A DNA stretch of 64,000 nucleotides from Candidatus Villigracilaceae bacterium. Its GTDB lineage: Bacteria > Chloroflexota > Anaerolineae > Anaerolineales > Villigracilaceae. The notes under the pieces are model-generated. The model was not told the origin of the DNA and did not search any database. It was given only the letters and a program-made list of their open reading frames with translations. Within the stretch, counting starts at the first letter, position 1. The number at the start of each line of letters is the position of its first letter. Location: positions 230,121 to 294,120 of the forward strand of contig JAPKMP010000002.1 in assembly GCA_026645935.1 (NCBI GenBank). Reading direction: 5' to 3'. This document shows, piece after piece, positions 35,828 to 46,007 of this stretch. The position numbers and the translations under genes are program-made.

Positions 35828-37354
35828 TTACTTTGCGTATTCGGTCGCCCGCGTCTCGCGGATAACGGTTACGCGGATCTGACCGGGATATTGCATGGTC
35901 TCTTCGATCTTCTTGGCGATGTCGCGCGCGAGGCGGGTGGAGCCAAGATCGTCGATCGTCTCAGGTTTGACAAGGATGCGGACTTCGCGTCCTGCCTGGA
36001 TGGCGAATGCCTGTTGAACACCTTCAAACGACATGGACATTTCCTCGAGCGAGCGGATACGTTTGATATAGGCTTCGAGGTCTTCGCGGCGTGCGCCGGG
36101 GCGCGCGCCGGAAATGGCATCTGCGGCTTCGGCGATGACCGCTTCCACGGTCTCCTGATCCACCTCATGGTGGTGGGAGGCGATGGCGTTCACAACGACC
36201 GGGTTCACGCCGTAGCGTTTGCAGAATTCCGCGCCGAGCCCGGCATGAGTCCCTTCCTGGTTGTGATCCATTGCCTTGCCGATGTCGTGCAGGAAGCCGC
36301 CCTGTTTGGCAAGTTCCACGTTCGCGCCGATCTCTGCAGCGAGAATGCCCGCCAGTTTTGAGACTTCGACCGCGTGAGCGAGCTGGTTCTGCCCATACGA
36401 AGTGCGGAACTTCAACCGCCCCATCATGCGCAAGACCTCGGGGTGCAAGCCGGTGACGTTGGCATCGTAGGCGGCTTGTTCGCCTGCTTCGTTGATGATC
36501 TTCTCGACGGCTTTCGTCTCGTCTTCGATGACCTTTTCGATATGAGCCGGGTGAATGCGCCCATCCAGGATCAATTTGGATAAGGCACGGCGGGCGATCT
36601 CGCGCCGCACCGAGTCGAAGCACGAAACGGTGACCGAATCGGGCGTATCGTCCACGATCACGTCCACACCCGCGGCTTGCTCGAAGGCTTTGATGTTGCG
36701 TCCGTTACGCCCGACGATGCGTCCCTTCATTTCCTCGCTGGGCAAGGTGACAACGGCGCGCGTAACCTCTGCCACATGTTCGGAGGCGACGCGCTGGATG
36801 GCGTCTGCGATGAGTTTGCGGGCGCGCTTCTCGCCTTCTTCGCGCGCTTCGGCTTCGATCTGACGGATGATGCGCGCCATGTCGCCGCGGGCTTCCTTTT
36901 CGACGGCTGCGAAAAGGTCCTTGCGGGCCTCCTCTTGATTCATCTGCGCGATCTGTTCGAGTTTTTTCAATTGATCTTCGTACAGTTTTTCGGTTTCATT
37001 GAACCGTTTGTCGATCTGCGATTGTCTGCGGTTGAGGTTCTGCTCGCGCTGTTCGATCTTGTCGTAACGGCTGTCCACCTCGGAGCGGCGCTTTTCGAGC
37101 CGCTCGGTGTCGCGGTTCAACTCGATGCGCCGTTCCTTGATCTCGCTTTCGGCGGCCTGGATGATCTTGGTGGCGTTATCCTGCGCGCCTTTAACGATCA
37201 TGTTTGCCTGGGTCTGCGCGGCTTTGACGATGTCATCCGCGCGGTCCTGGCGCGATTTTGCGGCACGGTCCACCTGGTAGCGGTGGATGAAATATCCGGC
37301 GGCAAAGCCGATGAGCAATGCCAGCAGGTCTATCAATAGAATTATCGGACTCAT
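35828..37354 (-). CDS. rny: Ribonuclease Y
   Basis: 508 residues in the standard order. An N-terminal membrane helix (LIDLLALLIGFAAGYF) is followed by a long coiled coil (about 30-200), a KH domain with GRIVGRNGRNIKAFEQAAG, and an HD domain with FLHDIGKAMDHNQEGTHAGLG. It is the membrane-bound endoribonuclease that starts mRNA decay. Its ATG overlaps the recX stop as ATGA. Confidence 0.97.
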   Translation of the reverse strand: MSPIILLIDLLALLIGFAAGYFIHRYQVDRAAKSRQDRADDIVKAAQTQANMIVKGAQDNATKIIQAAESEIKERRIELNRDTERLEKRRSEVDSRYDKIEQREQNLNRRQSQIDKRFNETEKLYEDQLKKLEQIAQMNQEEARKDLFAAVEKEARGDMARIIRQIEAEAREEGEKRARKLIADAIQRVASEHVAEVTRAVVTLPSEEMKGRIVGRNGRNIKAFEQAAGVDVIVDDTPDSVTVSCFDSVRREIARRALSKLILDGRIHPAHIEKVIEDETKAVEKIINEAGEQAAYDANVTGLHPEVLRMMGRLKFRTSYGQNQLAHAVEVSKLAGILAAEIGANVELAKQGGFLHDIGKAMDHNQEGTHAGLGAEFCKRYGVNPVVVNAIASHHHEVDQETVEAVIAEAADAISGARPGARREDLEAYIKRIRSLEEMSMSFEGVQQAFAIQAGREVRILVKPETIDDLGSTRLARDIAKKIEETMQYPGQIRVTVIRETRATEYAK

Positions 37355-38028
37355 ATCAGTTCCTCATCTTCGTAGTGTGTTTCCTCCGCGTGCGTCTCGT
37401 TCCAGATGCGGGTCACGATGGACGCGACAACGGAGTAGGGGAATCCGCGCCTCGCGAGGTATTCTGAGAGTTTCCTGCGAAACTCACCCCATTCCAGACC
37501 CTTCGACCGGCTCAGGGCGGCGCTGTTGAGTCTGGTTGCCCATTTCCGGGCGGTTTCATACGCCAGAGCTTCCTCGTCCACATCGGAAACGGCGTGTTTG
37601 ACCGTTTCTTCATCGAGCCCTTTTTGACGAAGTTCCATCGTCAATGCGCGGCGGGAGCGCGGGCGGAAAGTGTTTCGATTTTCGACCCACGCCTTTGCAA
37701 ATTCACCATCGTTGGCAAGCCTGTTCTCACGGAGACGCACGAGTGTTTGCTCGATCACGTCTTCGGGATATTCGTGCTTTTTCAGGTTCTGCCGTATTTC
37801 CTTTTCGGAGCGCGCGCGATAACTCAGAAAGAGCAGGGCTTGCTGCATCGCCCGCTCGCGCGCGTCGTCATTCTGCAGCCCGGCGATCTTTTCGTCGCTG
37901 AGAACATCGCCGATCTTGAGCCATGCGGCTGTGATGCGCGCCAGCCCGAAGGCGAACTCCCCATCGAGATGAACGTTCACCCGGTTGGGATTCTTTTTTT
38001 GCACTTCGAGGGCGGTGATTTTTCTCAT
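37351..38028 (-). CDS. recX: RecA regulator RecX
   Basis: 225 residues. The N-terminal ITALEVQKKNPNRVNVHLDG, then SYRARSEKEIRQNLKKHEYP and LVRLRENRLANDGEFAKAWV, are RecX helical repeats. RecX binds RecA filaments and limits strand exchange. recA itself is not next to it here. There is no Shine-Dalgarno sequence, and a TATAC-like -10 lies 5 bp before the ATG, so the message may be leaderless. Confidence 0.93.
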   Translation of the reverse strand: MRKITALEVQKKNPNRVNVHLDGEFAFGLARITAAWLKIGDVLSDEKIAGLQNDDARERAMQQALLFLSYRARSEKEIRQNLKKHEYPEDVIEQTLVRLRENRLANDGEFAKAWVENRNTFRPRSRRALTMELRQKGLDEETVKHAVSDVDEEALAYETARKWATRLNSAALSRSKGLEWGEFRRKLSEYLARRGFPYSVVASIVTRIWNETHAEETHYEDEELI

Positions 38029-38508
38029 TTATCCGTATAGCAGGCGTTCTCCAACGCCGATATCGCGCGCGTTAGAGAACGCGCATTGCGCATTAAACAG
38101 ATGCAGCCGAGGGTCCCGACAAAGGTCGGTCTCGGCTGTGAAAGGGTCTGGGTTGGTGAACCAGTCTCCGGGTCAATAAAGAGGCGCGGACGGAGATCAG
38201 TCAAAATCCGTGACGGGGTTCCATCACGTTCGACGCATGTATTACGGTGAAGCCATTCGGCTGGTCAAGATACTCATCCTAATTCAGACTTCACAAGTTA
38301 ACTCCCAAAACCGGGGAGGATCGTGCGCGAATTTTCCAGTCAATTTCAAGCCAGGACCGCACAAGGCGGTGAAAGCGTTCAGTGATTGGTTCAATTATAA
38401 CTGAATTTTATCATTCGTTAACATTAATTCTTTGCCATCGATTTTCCCTGTCCCTGCCTTGAATCAATAGGTATAATCCGAAAATATTAAATCGAATAAG
38501 GAGATGTC
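38029..38508. other. 480-bp intergenic region rich in hairpins
   Basis: No coding sequence is supported. Clear palindromes are GGCGTT/AACGCC at about 38044-38059, GCGCGTT/AACGCGC at about 38067-38085, and a strong nested hairpin at about 38103-38140 in which CAGCCGAG pairs with CTCGGCTG and the inner CCGAC with GTCGG. The last ~130 bp are A/T-rich and hold TATAAT at 38472-38477 before the glycan operon. A small RNA is possible but not shown. Confidence 0.45.
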
Positions 38509-40476
38509 ATGATTGACCGGCAGCACGTTGACGGGGGTGACATTTGGAACCTGAGAAGGGTCGTTGCATTTGCGGGACTTTATATAATTTTGGTGAGTCA
38601 GTTCCTTGTATTTTCGAAACCTGTGGAGGAGACGATCCTGCCGCCTTATACCTGGCTGGCATTTATCGGGGTTTTTATCCTCGTCGTCAGCCAGTTGATT
38701 CGACCTACAGTTGCCCTGAAAAAAATTTCCAATTCGCGGATGTTCGGTGACCGGAACTTTTGGGTTTCCGCGGGTTTTCTGCTTTCCGCATTGGGGATGC
38801 TCGCGACGTATTTCTTTGCCGCCTATACGCGGGTGAATTACATCCCGGTGGTCACCGTTTGGCTGTTGGGAGCCGGATGCTACATGTACGCTTTCGTCCA
38901 GGATGCTGAGCCGTTTGATTTCAAATCGATTCGGGATTGGTTCGTGAAGAATCGGATGGAGATCGGTTTGATTCTTCTGCTGACCGCGGCGGCATTTGCG
39001 GTGCGCTTTTATCAGCTTGGTGCGGTGCCCCGCGTGTTGGATGGCGATGAAGGCGCGGTCGGTTTGAGCGCCCAATTGACCGCGGAAGGCAGACTCAGCA
39101 ACCCATTCGCATTATGGGCGAATGTCGGCGCGATCTATTTGCAGTTGATCAATTTTTCGTTGAAAGTCTTTGGAATCAACGCCTTTGCTTTGCGGCTGCT
39201 GCCCGCCATCGGCGGGGTGCTTGCCGTTCCGTGCATTTATCTGCTAGCCCGTCAGTTCGGCGGTCGCCGCATCGCTTTGATCGCGGCGACGCTGGTGACA
39301 TTCTCCCATTCGCATATTCATTTCAGCCGCATTGCTTCCGTGATATACATTCATGGCGTTTGGCTGGCTCCGCTTGAGTTGTATTTTCTCCTGACCGGAT
39401 TGGCGAAACGCCAATCCTGGCGGGCGGCCCTGGCGGGGATTCTTCTCGCCATTCATTTTTCCGTGTACCTTACGGCACAGATCGTGGCTGCGATGCTGAT
39501 TGTATATTTTGTTCTGGGGTTTCTTTTTTACCGCGAGTGGTTCAAACCGCGAACCGGACAAGTTGCCGTATTTTTGGGCGGGTTCTTTACAACCATACTG
39601 CCAGCGGGATTTTACTTTATTCAGGAGCCGGGGGAATTTTTGTCCCGGTTGGGGGCGGATGGAACATTCCAATCCGGCTGGCTTGAAATTACCATGCAGG
39701 ATACGGGCAAAACCGCATTCGAGTTGCTGCTCGGTCGTGTGACACATGCCTTTCTATCCCTGACCTATTACCCCGCGTTGGACTTCTACGGCTCGCCTGC
39801 TCCGATGCTCAGCATGATTTCATCGACACTGTTCCTTATAGGATTGGGCATTGCCCTATGGCGGATCAGACAGCCATCCTATTTGTTATTGAATGGTTAC
39901 TTCTGGTCGGCGACAATTGCCGTCGGTATTTTTGCCATTCCACCTGGCGCGGACTCTTATCGTATGTTGATGACGCTCCCTGCCGCCTTGATCATGGCGG
40001 CGATCGGGTTGAATGAGATCTTCCAGATATTCGGAGTCTCCCTGGAACGGGCGCGTACCGCCTATATTGTGTCGGTATCGGCCATTCTTGTAAGTCTAAT
40101 GTTCTATAACCTCTGGACCTATTATGCGGATTTTGCCGGTCAATGCCGCTTCGCCACGAATACGGCGGGGCGGTTCGCCTCCTATCTTGGCTCGGAGGTC
40201 GCCCGGATCGAAAGTGAAAACCAGGTTTACCTTCTCAGCGACGAGATCTTCTCGCATGGCACGCACCCCTCCTCGTTTTTCTTGAGCAAAAGCCGCTCGA
40301 TCGTGAATTTTCCCGAATCTGTCAACCAGTTGAATCCCGTCTCGGGGGAGGTCATCATCGCTCCACCCAGCCGGATCGAGGAATTGGAACTCTGGGCGCG
40401 CGAACATCCAGGCGGTGAATTGCACTATAAATATGATTGCACCGATCCGATCCTTTTGATGTATCAGGTTCCCTGA
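38509..40476 (+). CDS. GT39/ArnT-like membrane glycosyltransferase
   Basis: 655 residues with about 12-14 transmembrane helices. After several N-terminal helices, the first catalytic loop reads RVLDGDEGAVGLSAQL with the acidic pair typical of PMT_2/ArnT enzymes. The ALRLLPAIGGVLAVPCIYLLAR helix and SHSHIHFSRIA follow as in that family. A C-terminal soluble domain of ~120 residues lies outside the membrane. It should transfer a sugar from a polyprenyl phosphate to a surface acceptor. First gene of a five-gene glycan operon; AAGGAG precedes the ATG. Confidence 0.83.
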   Translation: MIDRQHVDGGDIWNLRRVVAFAGLYIILVSQFLVFSKPVEETILPPYTWLAFIGVFILVVSQLIRPTVALKKISNSRMFGDRNFWVSAGFLLSALGMLATYFFAAYTRVNYIPVVTVWLLGAGCYMYAFVQDAEPFDFKSIRDWFVKNRMEIGLILLLTAAAFAVRFYQLGAVPRVLDGDEGAVGLSAQLTAEGRLSNPFALWANVGAIYLQLINFSLKVFGINAFALRLLPAIGGVLAVPCIYLLARQFGGRRIALIAATLVTFSHSHIHFSRIASVIYIHGVWLAPLELYFLLTGLAKRQSWRAALAGILLAIHFSVYLTAQIVAAMLIVYFVLGFLFYREWFKPRTGQVAVFLGGFFTTILPAGFYFIQEPGEFLSRLGADGTFQSGWLEITMQDTGKTAFELLLGRVTHAFLSLTYYPALDFYGSPAPMLSMISSTLFLIGLGIALWRIRQPSYLLLNGYFWSATIAVGIFAIPPGADSYRMLMTLPAALIMAAIGLNEIFQIFGVSLERARTAYIVSVSAILVSLMFYNLWTYYADFAGQCRFATNTAGRFASYLGSEVARIESENQVYLLSDEIFSHGTHPSSFFLSKSRSIVNFPESVNQLNPVSGEVIIAPPSRIEELELWAREHPGGELHYKYDCTDPILLMYQVP

Positions 40477-40485
40477 CGAGGCGTT

Positions 40486-41220
40486 TTGGATCCACGCGAA
40501 TACGACATCATGTTTCAGATGGAGGAGCGCCATTGGTGGTACCTTGGCATGGGGTCCATCACGCGGGCGCTGTTAGACCGGTGGGTGAAACCCAATTCCC
40601 GCATAAAGATCCTGGATGCAGGCTGCGGCACCGGCGCTGCAATGACCACCTATCTTGCGGATTACGGCGATGTGACCGGCGTGGACATTTACATCGAGGC
40701 GGTTTCTTTGAGTCGCAGACGAAACGCTTCCCGCCTTGCGCGCGCCTCGGTGATTGACCTGCCATTGGCTTCCGCCTCCTTCGAGCTGGTCACCAGTTTT
40801 GATGTTTTATGCGAACGGGGCGTGGTGGATGAAATACAAGCCTTTCGCGAATTCTTCCGCGTGCTGATTCCCGGCGGTCAGGTTTTGATACGCCTCCCCG
40901 CCTACGACTGGCTGCGCGGCCGCCATGACGAACGTGTTCACATTCGGCGGCGGTTTAATGCGCGAGTCTTGAAATCTCTGCTTGAGGAAGGCGGATTTCA
41001 TGTGGAGCATGTTTCATATGCCAACGCTCTTCTTTTTCCGGTGGCTTTTGCAAAAAGGATCAGTGAACGAATCATTCCACGTGTGGGCGATTTGTCCGAC
41101 TTCGAAATTGGCGGGATGAACGATCTTTTCAGACATATCCTTTCATGGGAAGCGCCCCTTGTTTCCGGCTCCGGGCTTCCTTATGGTTTAAGTCTATATG
41201 CGATCGCGAGAAAACCATAA
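40486..41220 (+). CDS. Class I SAM-dependent methyltransferase
   Basis: 244 residues. ILDAGCGTGAAMTTYL is motif I, VTGVDIY motif II, and FELVTSFDVLCERGVVDE covers the post-motif region. It starts on TTG with GAGG five bases upstream, and aligns from MDPREYDIMFQMEERHWWY, a stretch common in methyltransferases of surface-glycan clusters. It probably methylates a sugar or lipid intermediate made by its neighbours. Confidence 0.88.
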   Translation: MDPREYDIMFQMEERHWWYLGMGSITRALLDRWVKPNSRIKILDAGCGTGAAMTTYLADYGDVTGVDIYIEAVSLSRRRNASRLARASVIDLPLASASFELVTSFDVLCERGVVDEIQAFREFFRVLIPGGQVLIRLPAYDWLRGRHDERVHIRRRFNARVLKSLLEEGGFHVEHVSYANALLFPVAFAKRISERIIPRVGDLSDFEIGGMNDLFRHILSWEAPLVSGSGLPYGLSLYAIARKP

Positions 41221-41982
41221 ATGACCGTGAGACCGGAGCCGATCCATCAAAAACTGACAAGTCTCAGCGTCGTCTTTCCCGCGTTCAACGACGGCGGGAC
41301 CATCGCCAGCATGATCGCCGCCGCATCCATCGCCTGCCGCAAAGTGACGGATGACTTCGAGATCATCGTTGTCGACGACGGCAGCAGGGATTACACGGCG
41401 GAAATGCTGGAGGAAATGCGGAGAAAATATTCAGAGTTGCGCGTTCTGACCCACGCATCGAATCGGGGATATGGTGGCGCATTGCGCAGCGGATTTGCCG
41501 CCGCCTCGAAGGATTGGGTCTTTTATACGGATGGCGATTCTCAATATAACCCGCTCGAACTTGAAAACCTTGCCTGCGCCGTCTTCAACGGCGCGGAATT
41601 GGTCAACGGTTACAAACTTTCGCGGAACGACTCGTTGACCCGCATGATCATCGGCCGGGCATATCATTATTTCGTGAAATTCCTGTTCAACATCCGCATT
41701 CGGGATGTGGATTGCGATTTCCGGCTCATTCCACGCCGCATCCTTCAACGGATCGAGTTGACCAGCAACAGCGGAGCCATATGCCTGGAATTGGTCAAGA
41801 AGATCGAAGATTCCGGCTACGCCTTTGCCGAGGTTCCGGTCAATCATTATTCGAGAAGATATGGCGTTTCGCAGTTCTTTGTTCCCTGGCGGATCATTCG
41901 AACATTGAAGCAGCTTGCCGGTTTATATTGGAAATTAGTTATCAAGAAGGAACATCTTCATAAACGACATAATGAACTTTGA
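41221..41982 (+). CDS. Family 2 glycosyltransferase
   Basis: 253 residues, GT-A fold: SLSVVFPAFNDGGTIASM, IIVVDDGSRDYTAEML, NRGYGGALRSGFAAA and FYTDGDSQYNPLEL with the metal-binding DxD-like DGD. It resembles dolichyl/polyprenyl-phosphate sugar synthases (DPM1-like), which make the lipid-linked donor used by GT-C enzymes such as the first gene of this operon. There is no C-terminal membrane anchor. It abuts the methyltransferase stop. Confidence 0.92.
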   Translation: MTVRPEPIHQKLTSLSVVFPAFNDGGTIASMIAAASIACRKVTDDFEIIVVDDGSRDYTAEMLEEMRRKYSELRVLTHASNRGYGGALRSGFAAASKDWVFYTDGDSQYNPLELENLACAVFNGAELVNGYKLSRNDSLTRMIIGRAYHYFVKFLFNIRIRDVDCDFRLIPRRILQRIELTSNSGAICLELVKKIEDSGYAFAEVPVNHYSRRYGVSQFFVPWRIIRTLKQLAGLYWKLVIKKEHLHKRHNEL

Positions 41983-42961
41983 AGGCATTTACAAAAGCCG
42001 GAAGGCATTGATAACAGGTGGACTTGGGTTAATCGGCAGTAATCTGGCGCGCAAGCTTCTCGATCTCGGCGCGGAGGTGACCATTTACGATAACGCCGAC
42101 CCGGAGTCAGGGGCGAATCCGTTCAATCTGGATGGGATCAGGGATCGGCTTAGAGTCATCGAAGCGGATATTCGGGATGAGAGCCAATTGCGGATTGCAG
42201 TGAAAGGCCAGCATTATCTATTCAATCTGGCGGGGGAAATGAGTCATATTGGCAGCATGAAAGATCCCTTCAAGGATTTGACCGTCAACGCATTTGGTCA
42301 GTTGACCCTGCTGGAAACATGCCGATTGCACAATCCGGAAGTCAGTATCGTATTTGCTGGAACCCGTCAGGTGTATGGCCGCCCAACGTACCTGCCGGTC
42401 GATGAAAAGCATTTATTGACCCCGCTCGATAACAACGGCGTGAGCAAACGGGCGGGCGAGATGTATCATATCGTCTATCACCGTGTACATGGAATGACGA
42501 CCTGCGTGTTGAGGATGACGAATACTTATGGCGAAAGGATGCGCATCCGCGATGACCGGTTGACCTTCCTGGGTTGGTGGGTGCGTCGGTTGCTGGAAGG
42601 TAAACCCATCCCTGTGTATGGCGGGGGCAGTCAGGTCCGGGATTTGAACCATGTGGGCGATGTCGTGGACGCATTTCTTCGCTGTGCCCAACATCCGAAG
42701 GCGCGGGGGAAGATCTATAACCTTGGCGGGGAGCCGATCTGCCTGTTGGACCTGGCAAAGTTGATGATCGATGTGCATGGAAGCGGGGAGTGTGAAATCG
42801 TCCCTTTCCCCGAAAATCTCAAACGTATTAATATCGGCGATTATTACGGAAATTACAACCTGGTCAGGAGCGAGATCGGCTGGGAGCCGCGCATCTCGCA
42901 TCGTCAGGGGATAAAACGCATGCTCGACTATTACCTGAAGTATTTAGAGCATTATCTCTGA
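41972..42961 (+). CDS. NAD-dependent epimerase/dehydratase (extended SDR)
   Basis: 329 residues with ITGGLGLIGSNLARKLL as the NAD-binding loop, FAGTRQVYGRPTYLPVDE as the catalytic-serine-loop equivalent, and RDLNHVGDVVDAFLRC. It acts on a nucleotide sugar. The usual YxxxK pair reads N155-GVS-K159, so the catalytic tyrosine is asparagine; Lys is kept. I recall related sugar-nucleotide SDRs with NG-V/I-NK here, so it may be a subfamily trait. It overlaps the GT2 gene by 11 bp. Confidence 0.88.
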   Translation: MNFEGIYKSRKALITGGLGLIGSNLARKLLDLGAEVTIYDNADPESGANPFNLDGIRDRLRVIEADIRDESQLRIAVKGQHYLFNLAGEMSHIGSMKDPFKDLTVNAFGQLTLLETCRLHNPEVSIVFAGTRQVYGRPTYLPVDEKHLLTPLDNNGVSKRAGEMYHIVYHRVHGMTTCVLRMTNTYGERMRIRDDRLTFLGWWVRRLLEGKPIPVYGGGSQVRDLNHVGDVVDAFLRCAQHPKARGKIYNLGGEPICLLDLAKLMIDVHGSGECEIVPFPENLKRINIGDYYGNYNLVRSEIGWEPRISHRQGIKRMLDYYLKYLEHYL

Positions 42962-43281
42962 TGAGTTTCATCCCTGTTGTTGATCTTCGCCTGCAATACG
43001 AAGCGCCTCGCCCAGAGTTGGATGCCGTCGTCAACCGTGTGATTCGCCATCCCCGGCGGGACGTGCTGCGGGAGTTTCTTGACCGTCAGGAAATCCAAAC
43101 CTTGATCCATTACCCGCTTCCCGTCCATCTTCAGCCTGGGTATGCAGACCTGGGCCTGGGTCGCGGGAGCCTGCCCCAGTCTGAGCGGGCGGCGGACGAA
43201 GTCCTTTCCCTGCCCATGTACCCCGATTTGACCGAGGATCAGGTGCAGCGGGTGGCGGATGCCGTCTGTTCGTTTTCCTAA
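42961..43281 (+). pseudogene. DegT/DnrJ/EryC1 aminotransferase remnant with in-frame internal deletion
   Basis: 106 residues that read as the two ends of a DegT-family sugar aminotransferase. Residues 1-28 (IPVVDLRLQYEAPRPELDAV) are the N-terminal arm, and residues 32-106 (LIHYPLPVHLQPGYADLG, DEVLSLPMYPDLTEDQV) are the C-terminal end. The middle ~270 residues, including the PLP lysine, are gone and the frame is preserved. The join lies near 43045-43057. It cannot be a working aminotransferase. It starts as TGATG overlap with the epimerase stop. Confidence 0.85.
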
Positions 43282-43529
43282 GCCTGCGGGAGAATTGACA
43301 GGGTTTTCGCGAAACTTTTACTCAAATGGGGGTAAAAAATAATGGAATGACTTTACCCAACTGTCACATTCTTACCTTGCTCAAGGCGGCGTCCCTGCCG
43401 CCGAGAACTGCGGCGGATGCACTTACGCAAGAGGTCTACTGTTGAAAATCATGACAAAAGCAACTACTCCTGCGCGGCGTGTAGTGTGATAATTCCATCC
43501 AGGTAGACACATAATTAACCGGAGGCTGT

Positions 43530-45788
43530 ATGGCTAAGTTTACGCGTGAAGACGCTCTTGAATATCATCGTTTGAAAGGCAAACCCGGCAAGGTGGCGAT
43601 CGTGCCGACCAAGCCGATGGATACCCAGCGGGACCTGAGCCTGGCGTATTCTCCCGGCGTGGCGGAACCGGTCCTGGAGATCGAAAAGAACCCGAATGAC
43701 GCCTACGAATACACCTCGAAGGGCAACCTGGTGGCGGTCATTTCCAACGGGACGGCGATTTTGGGTTTGGGTGATCGCGGCGCGCTGGCGGGCAAGCCCG
43801 TGATGGAGGGCAAGGGGGTGCTGTTCAAGAAATTCGCCGATATCGATGTGTTCGATATCGAAGTCAACTCGCACGATCCGGATGAGATCATCAAGGTGGT
43901 CGCAGCGATCTCACCGACCTTTGGCGGCATCAACCTCGAGGACATCAAAGCGCCGGAATGTTTCTACATCGAGGAAGAGTTGAAGAAGATGCTGGACATC
44001 CCCGTCTTCCACGACGACCAGCACGGTACGGCGATCATTTCGGCGGCGGGACTTGCGAACGCGCTCGAGATCGTGGGCAAGAAACACGGCGAGATCCGGC
44101 TCGTCATCTCCGGCGCGGGCGCTTCGGCGATCTCGTGCGCGGAACTTGCTATCAGCTGGGGTGTGAAGCGCGAGAACATCATGCTGGTGGATACAAAAGG
44201 CGTCGTTTATAAGGGACGCAAGGAAGGGATGAATAAATACAAGGAAATGCTTGCAGGAGAAGATAAAGGGCATCGCACACTGGCGGATGCAATGAAAGGC
44301 GCGGATGTGTTCTACGGACTCTCGGTTGCGAATGTGCTTTCGCCGGAAATGGTGAAGAGCATGGCGAGCGACCCGATCATCTTTGCAATGGCGAATCCCG
44401 ATCCGGAGATCAAACCGGAACTGGCGCGCGAAGCCCGCAAGGACGTCATCATTGCGACGGGACGCTCGGATTATGTCAACCAGGTGAATAACGTATTGGG
44501 TTTCCCATTCATCTTCCGCGGGGCGCTGGACATTCGCGCCAGGCAGATCAACGAAGAAATGAAATTTGCTGCGTCGAAAGCCCTAGCAGCGTTGGCAAAG
44601 GAAGATGTGCCAGATTCAGTCATCAGGGCGTATGGAGGCGAGACGATCAAGTTCGGGCGCGAGTACATCATCCCGAAACCGCTGGATCCGCGTGTATTGC
44701 TGTGGGAGGCTCCCGCCGTGGCGGAAATGGGTATGCAGACCGGTGTTGCCCGCAAGACGATCGATATCGACGAGTACCGCGAACAATTGGCGTTCCGGCA
44801 GGGTCGGGGTGAGCGCATCCGGTATTTCTTCCAGAACAAGGCGCAATCTTCGGGGGGGAGGAAGCGCGTGGCATTTGCCGAGGGAGAAGAGCAGAAGATC
44901 ATCCGTGCGGCGTATCAGATCAAGGAAGAGGGGATCGCCACGCCTGTGTTGATCGGAAGACCCCAGGTCATCCAAAAACTTGTCGATGAATTGGGCATGC
45001 CTTACAATCCGGAGGTATTCGATCCTTCGGATTTCAAGCGGCATGAGGAATATGCGCAGGCGTATTTCGAATTGCGCGGCCGAAAAGGGGTGACGCTCGC
45101 CGTTGCCAGAAAGCGCGTGAGACAGACGAATATTCTGGGTTCGATGATGGTCAAAATGGGAGACGCTGACGCCTTTGTCTCGGGCTTGACATATGACTAT
45201 CCGGATGTGATCCGCCCTGCGCTGCGGATTCATCACACGGCTCCAGGCGTGACGCGCGCCGCAGGCATCTACATCATGATCGTGGATGACAGGGTATATC
45301 TCTTTACCGATGCCACGGTGAACATCGACCCGACGGCGGAGGATTTGGCCGAGATTGCCTGTCTTGCCGCGGACTATGCGGTGAAATTGGAACTCGACCC
45401 GCGCGTCGCATTCCTCTCGTTCTCGAATTTTGGCTCCACGCCGCATCCGCTTTCCGATAAAGTCCGCAAAGCGGTGCAGTTGGTAAAAAAGCGCCGCCCC
45501 GATTTGCGCGTGGACGGTGAGATGCAGGCGGATACGGCGGTCGTGCAGGAGATCATCGAAGAACGCTATCCGTTCAGCGCAGTGAAGGATGCGAATGTGC
45601 TGGTCTTTCCGTCTCTCGAATCCGCGAACATCGCTTATAAACTACTTGCAAGACTCGGCAACGCTAAAGCGATCGGTCCCATCCTTTTGGGAGTCGGCGC
45701 GCCGGTTCACGTGTTGCAAACGGGTGACGATGTGAATGCGATTGTGCAGATCGCATCGGTGGCTGTGATGGATGCAATGGGACGTTAG
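43530..45788 (+). CDS. maeB: NADP-dependent malic enzyme with phosphotransacetylase-like domain
   Basis: 752 residues. The malic enzyme half (about 1-420) has [31 protein letters not shown] and [17 protein letters not shown] for NADP. The second half (from about 430) is phosphate-acetyltransferase-like ([30 protein letters not shown]), usually a regulatory acetyl-CoA-sensing domain rather than an active enzyme. It decarboxylates malate to pyruvate and CO2 with NADPH. The 248 bp upstream hold CGGAGG before the ATG but no clear promoter. Confidence 0.96.
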   Translation: MAKFTREDALEYHRLKGKPGKVAIVPTKPMDTQRDLSLAYSPGVAEPVLEIEKNPNDAYEYTSKGNLVAVISNGTAILGLGDRGALAGKPVMEGKGVLFKKFADIDVFDIEVNSHDPDEIIKVVAAISPTFGGINLEDIKAPECFYIEEELKKMLDIPVFHDDQHGTAIISAAGLANALEIVGKKHGEIRLVISGAGASAISCAELAISWGVKRENIMLVDTKGVVYKGRKEGMNKYKEMLAGEDKGHRTLADAMKGADVFYGLSVANVLSPEMVKSMASDPIIFAMANPDPEIKPELAREARKDVIIATGRSDYVNQVNNVLGFPFIFRGALDIRARQINEEMKFAASKALAALAKEDVPDSVIRAYGGETIKFGREYIIPKPLDPRVLLWEAPAVAEMGMQTGVARKTIDIDEYREQLAFRQGRGERIRYFFQNKAQSSGGRKRVAFAEGEEQKIIRAAYQIKEEGIATPVLIGRPQVIQKLVDELGMPYNPEVFDPSDFKRHEEYAQAYFELRGRKGVTLAVARKRVRQTNILGSMMVKMGDADAFVSGLTYDYPDVIRPALRIHHTAPGVTRAAGIYIMIVDDRVYLFTDATVNIDPTAEDLAEIACLAADYAVKLELDPRVAFLSFSNFGSTPHPLSDKVRKAVQLVKKRRPDLRVDGEMQADTAVVQEIIEERYPFSAVKDANVLVFPSLESANIAYKLLARLGNAKAIGPILLGVGAPVHVLQTGDDVNAIVQIASVAVMDAMGR

Positions 45789-45839
45789 AGGAAGAGCCGG
45801 GATTAGAGATTCGAGAATTAGAGATTGGTAATTGATGAG

Positions 45840-45870
45840 ACCCTGAAGGTGAAAGCCTTTGGGGTTTTGT
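45840..45870 (+). terminator. Terminator after maeB
   Basis: ACCCTGAAGG (45840-45849) pairs with CCTTTGGGGT (45856-45865, two G-T pairs), followed by TTTGT. Confidence 0.7.
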
Positions 45871-46007
45871 TGGTTTAAAGGGGTAAATTTTTCCACATCA
45901 CCTTTTTCTCGCCTCTGAATACTGATCAGTACTCACCATTTACTTTCCACTCCCCGCCCTTCGAAACGCTCATCGCAAGCTTCCCACCTTTGTTATACTT
46001 CCCCTCC

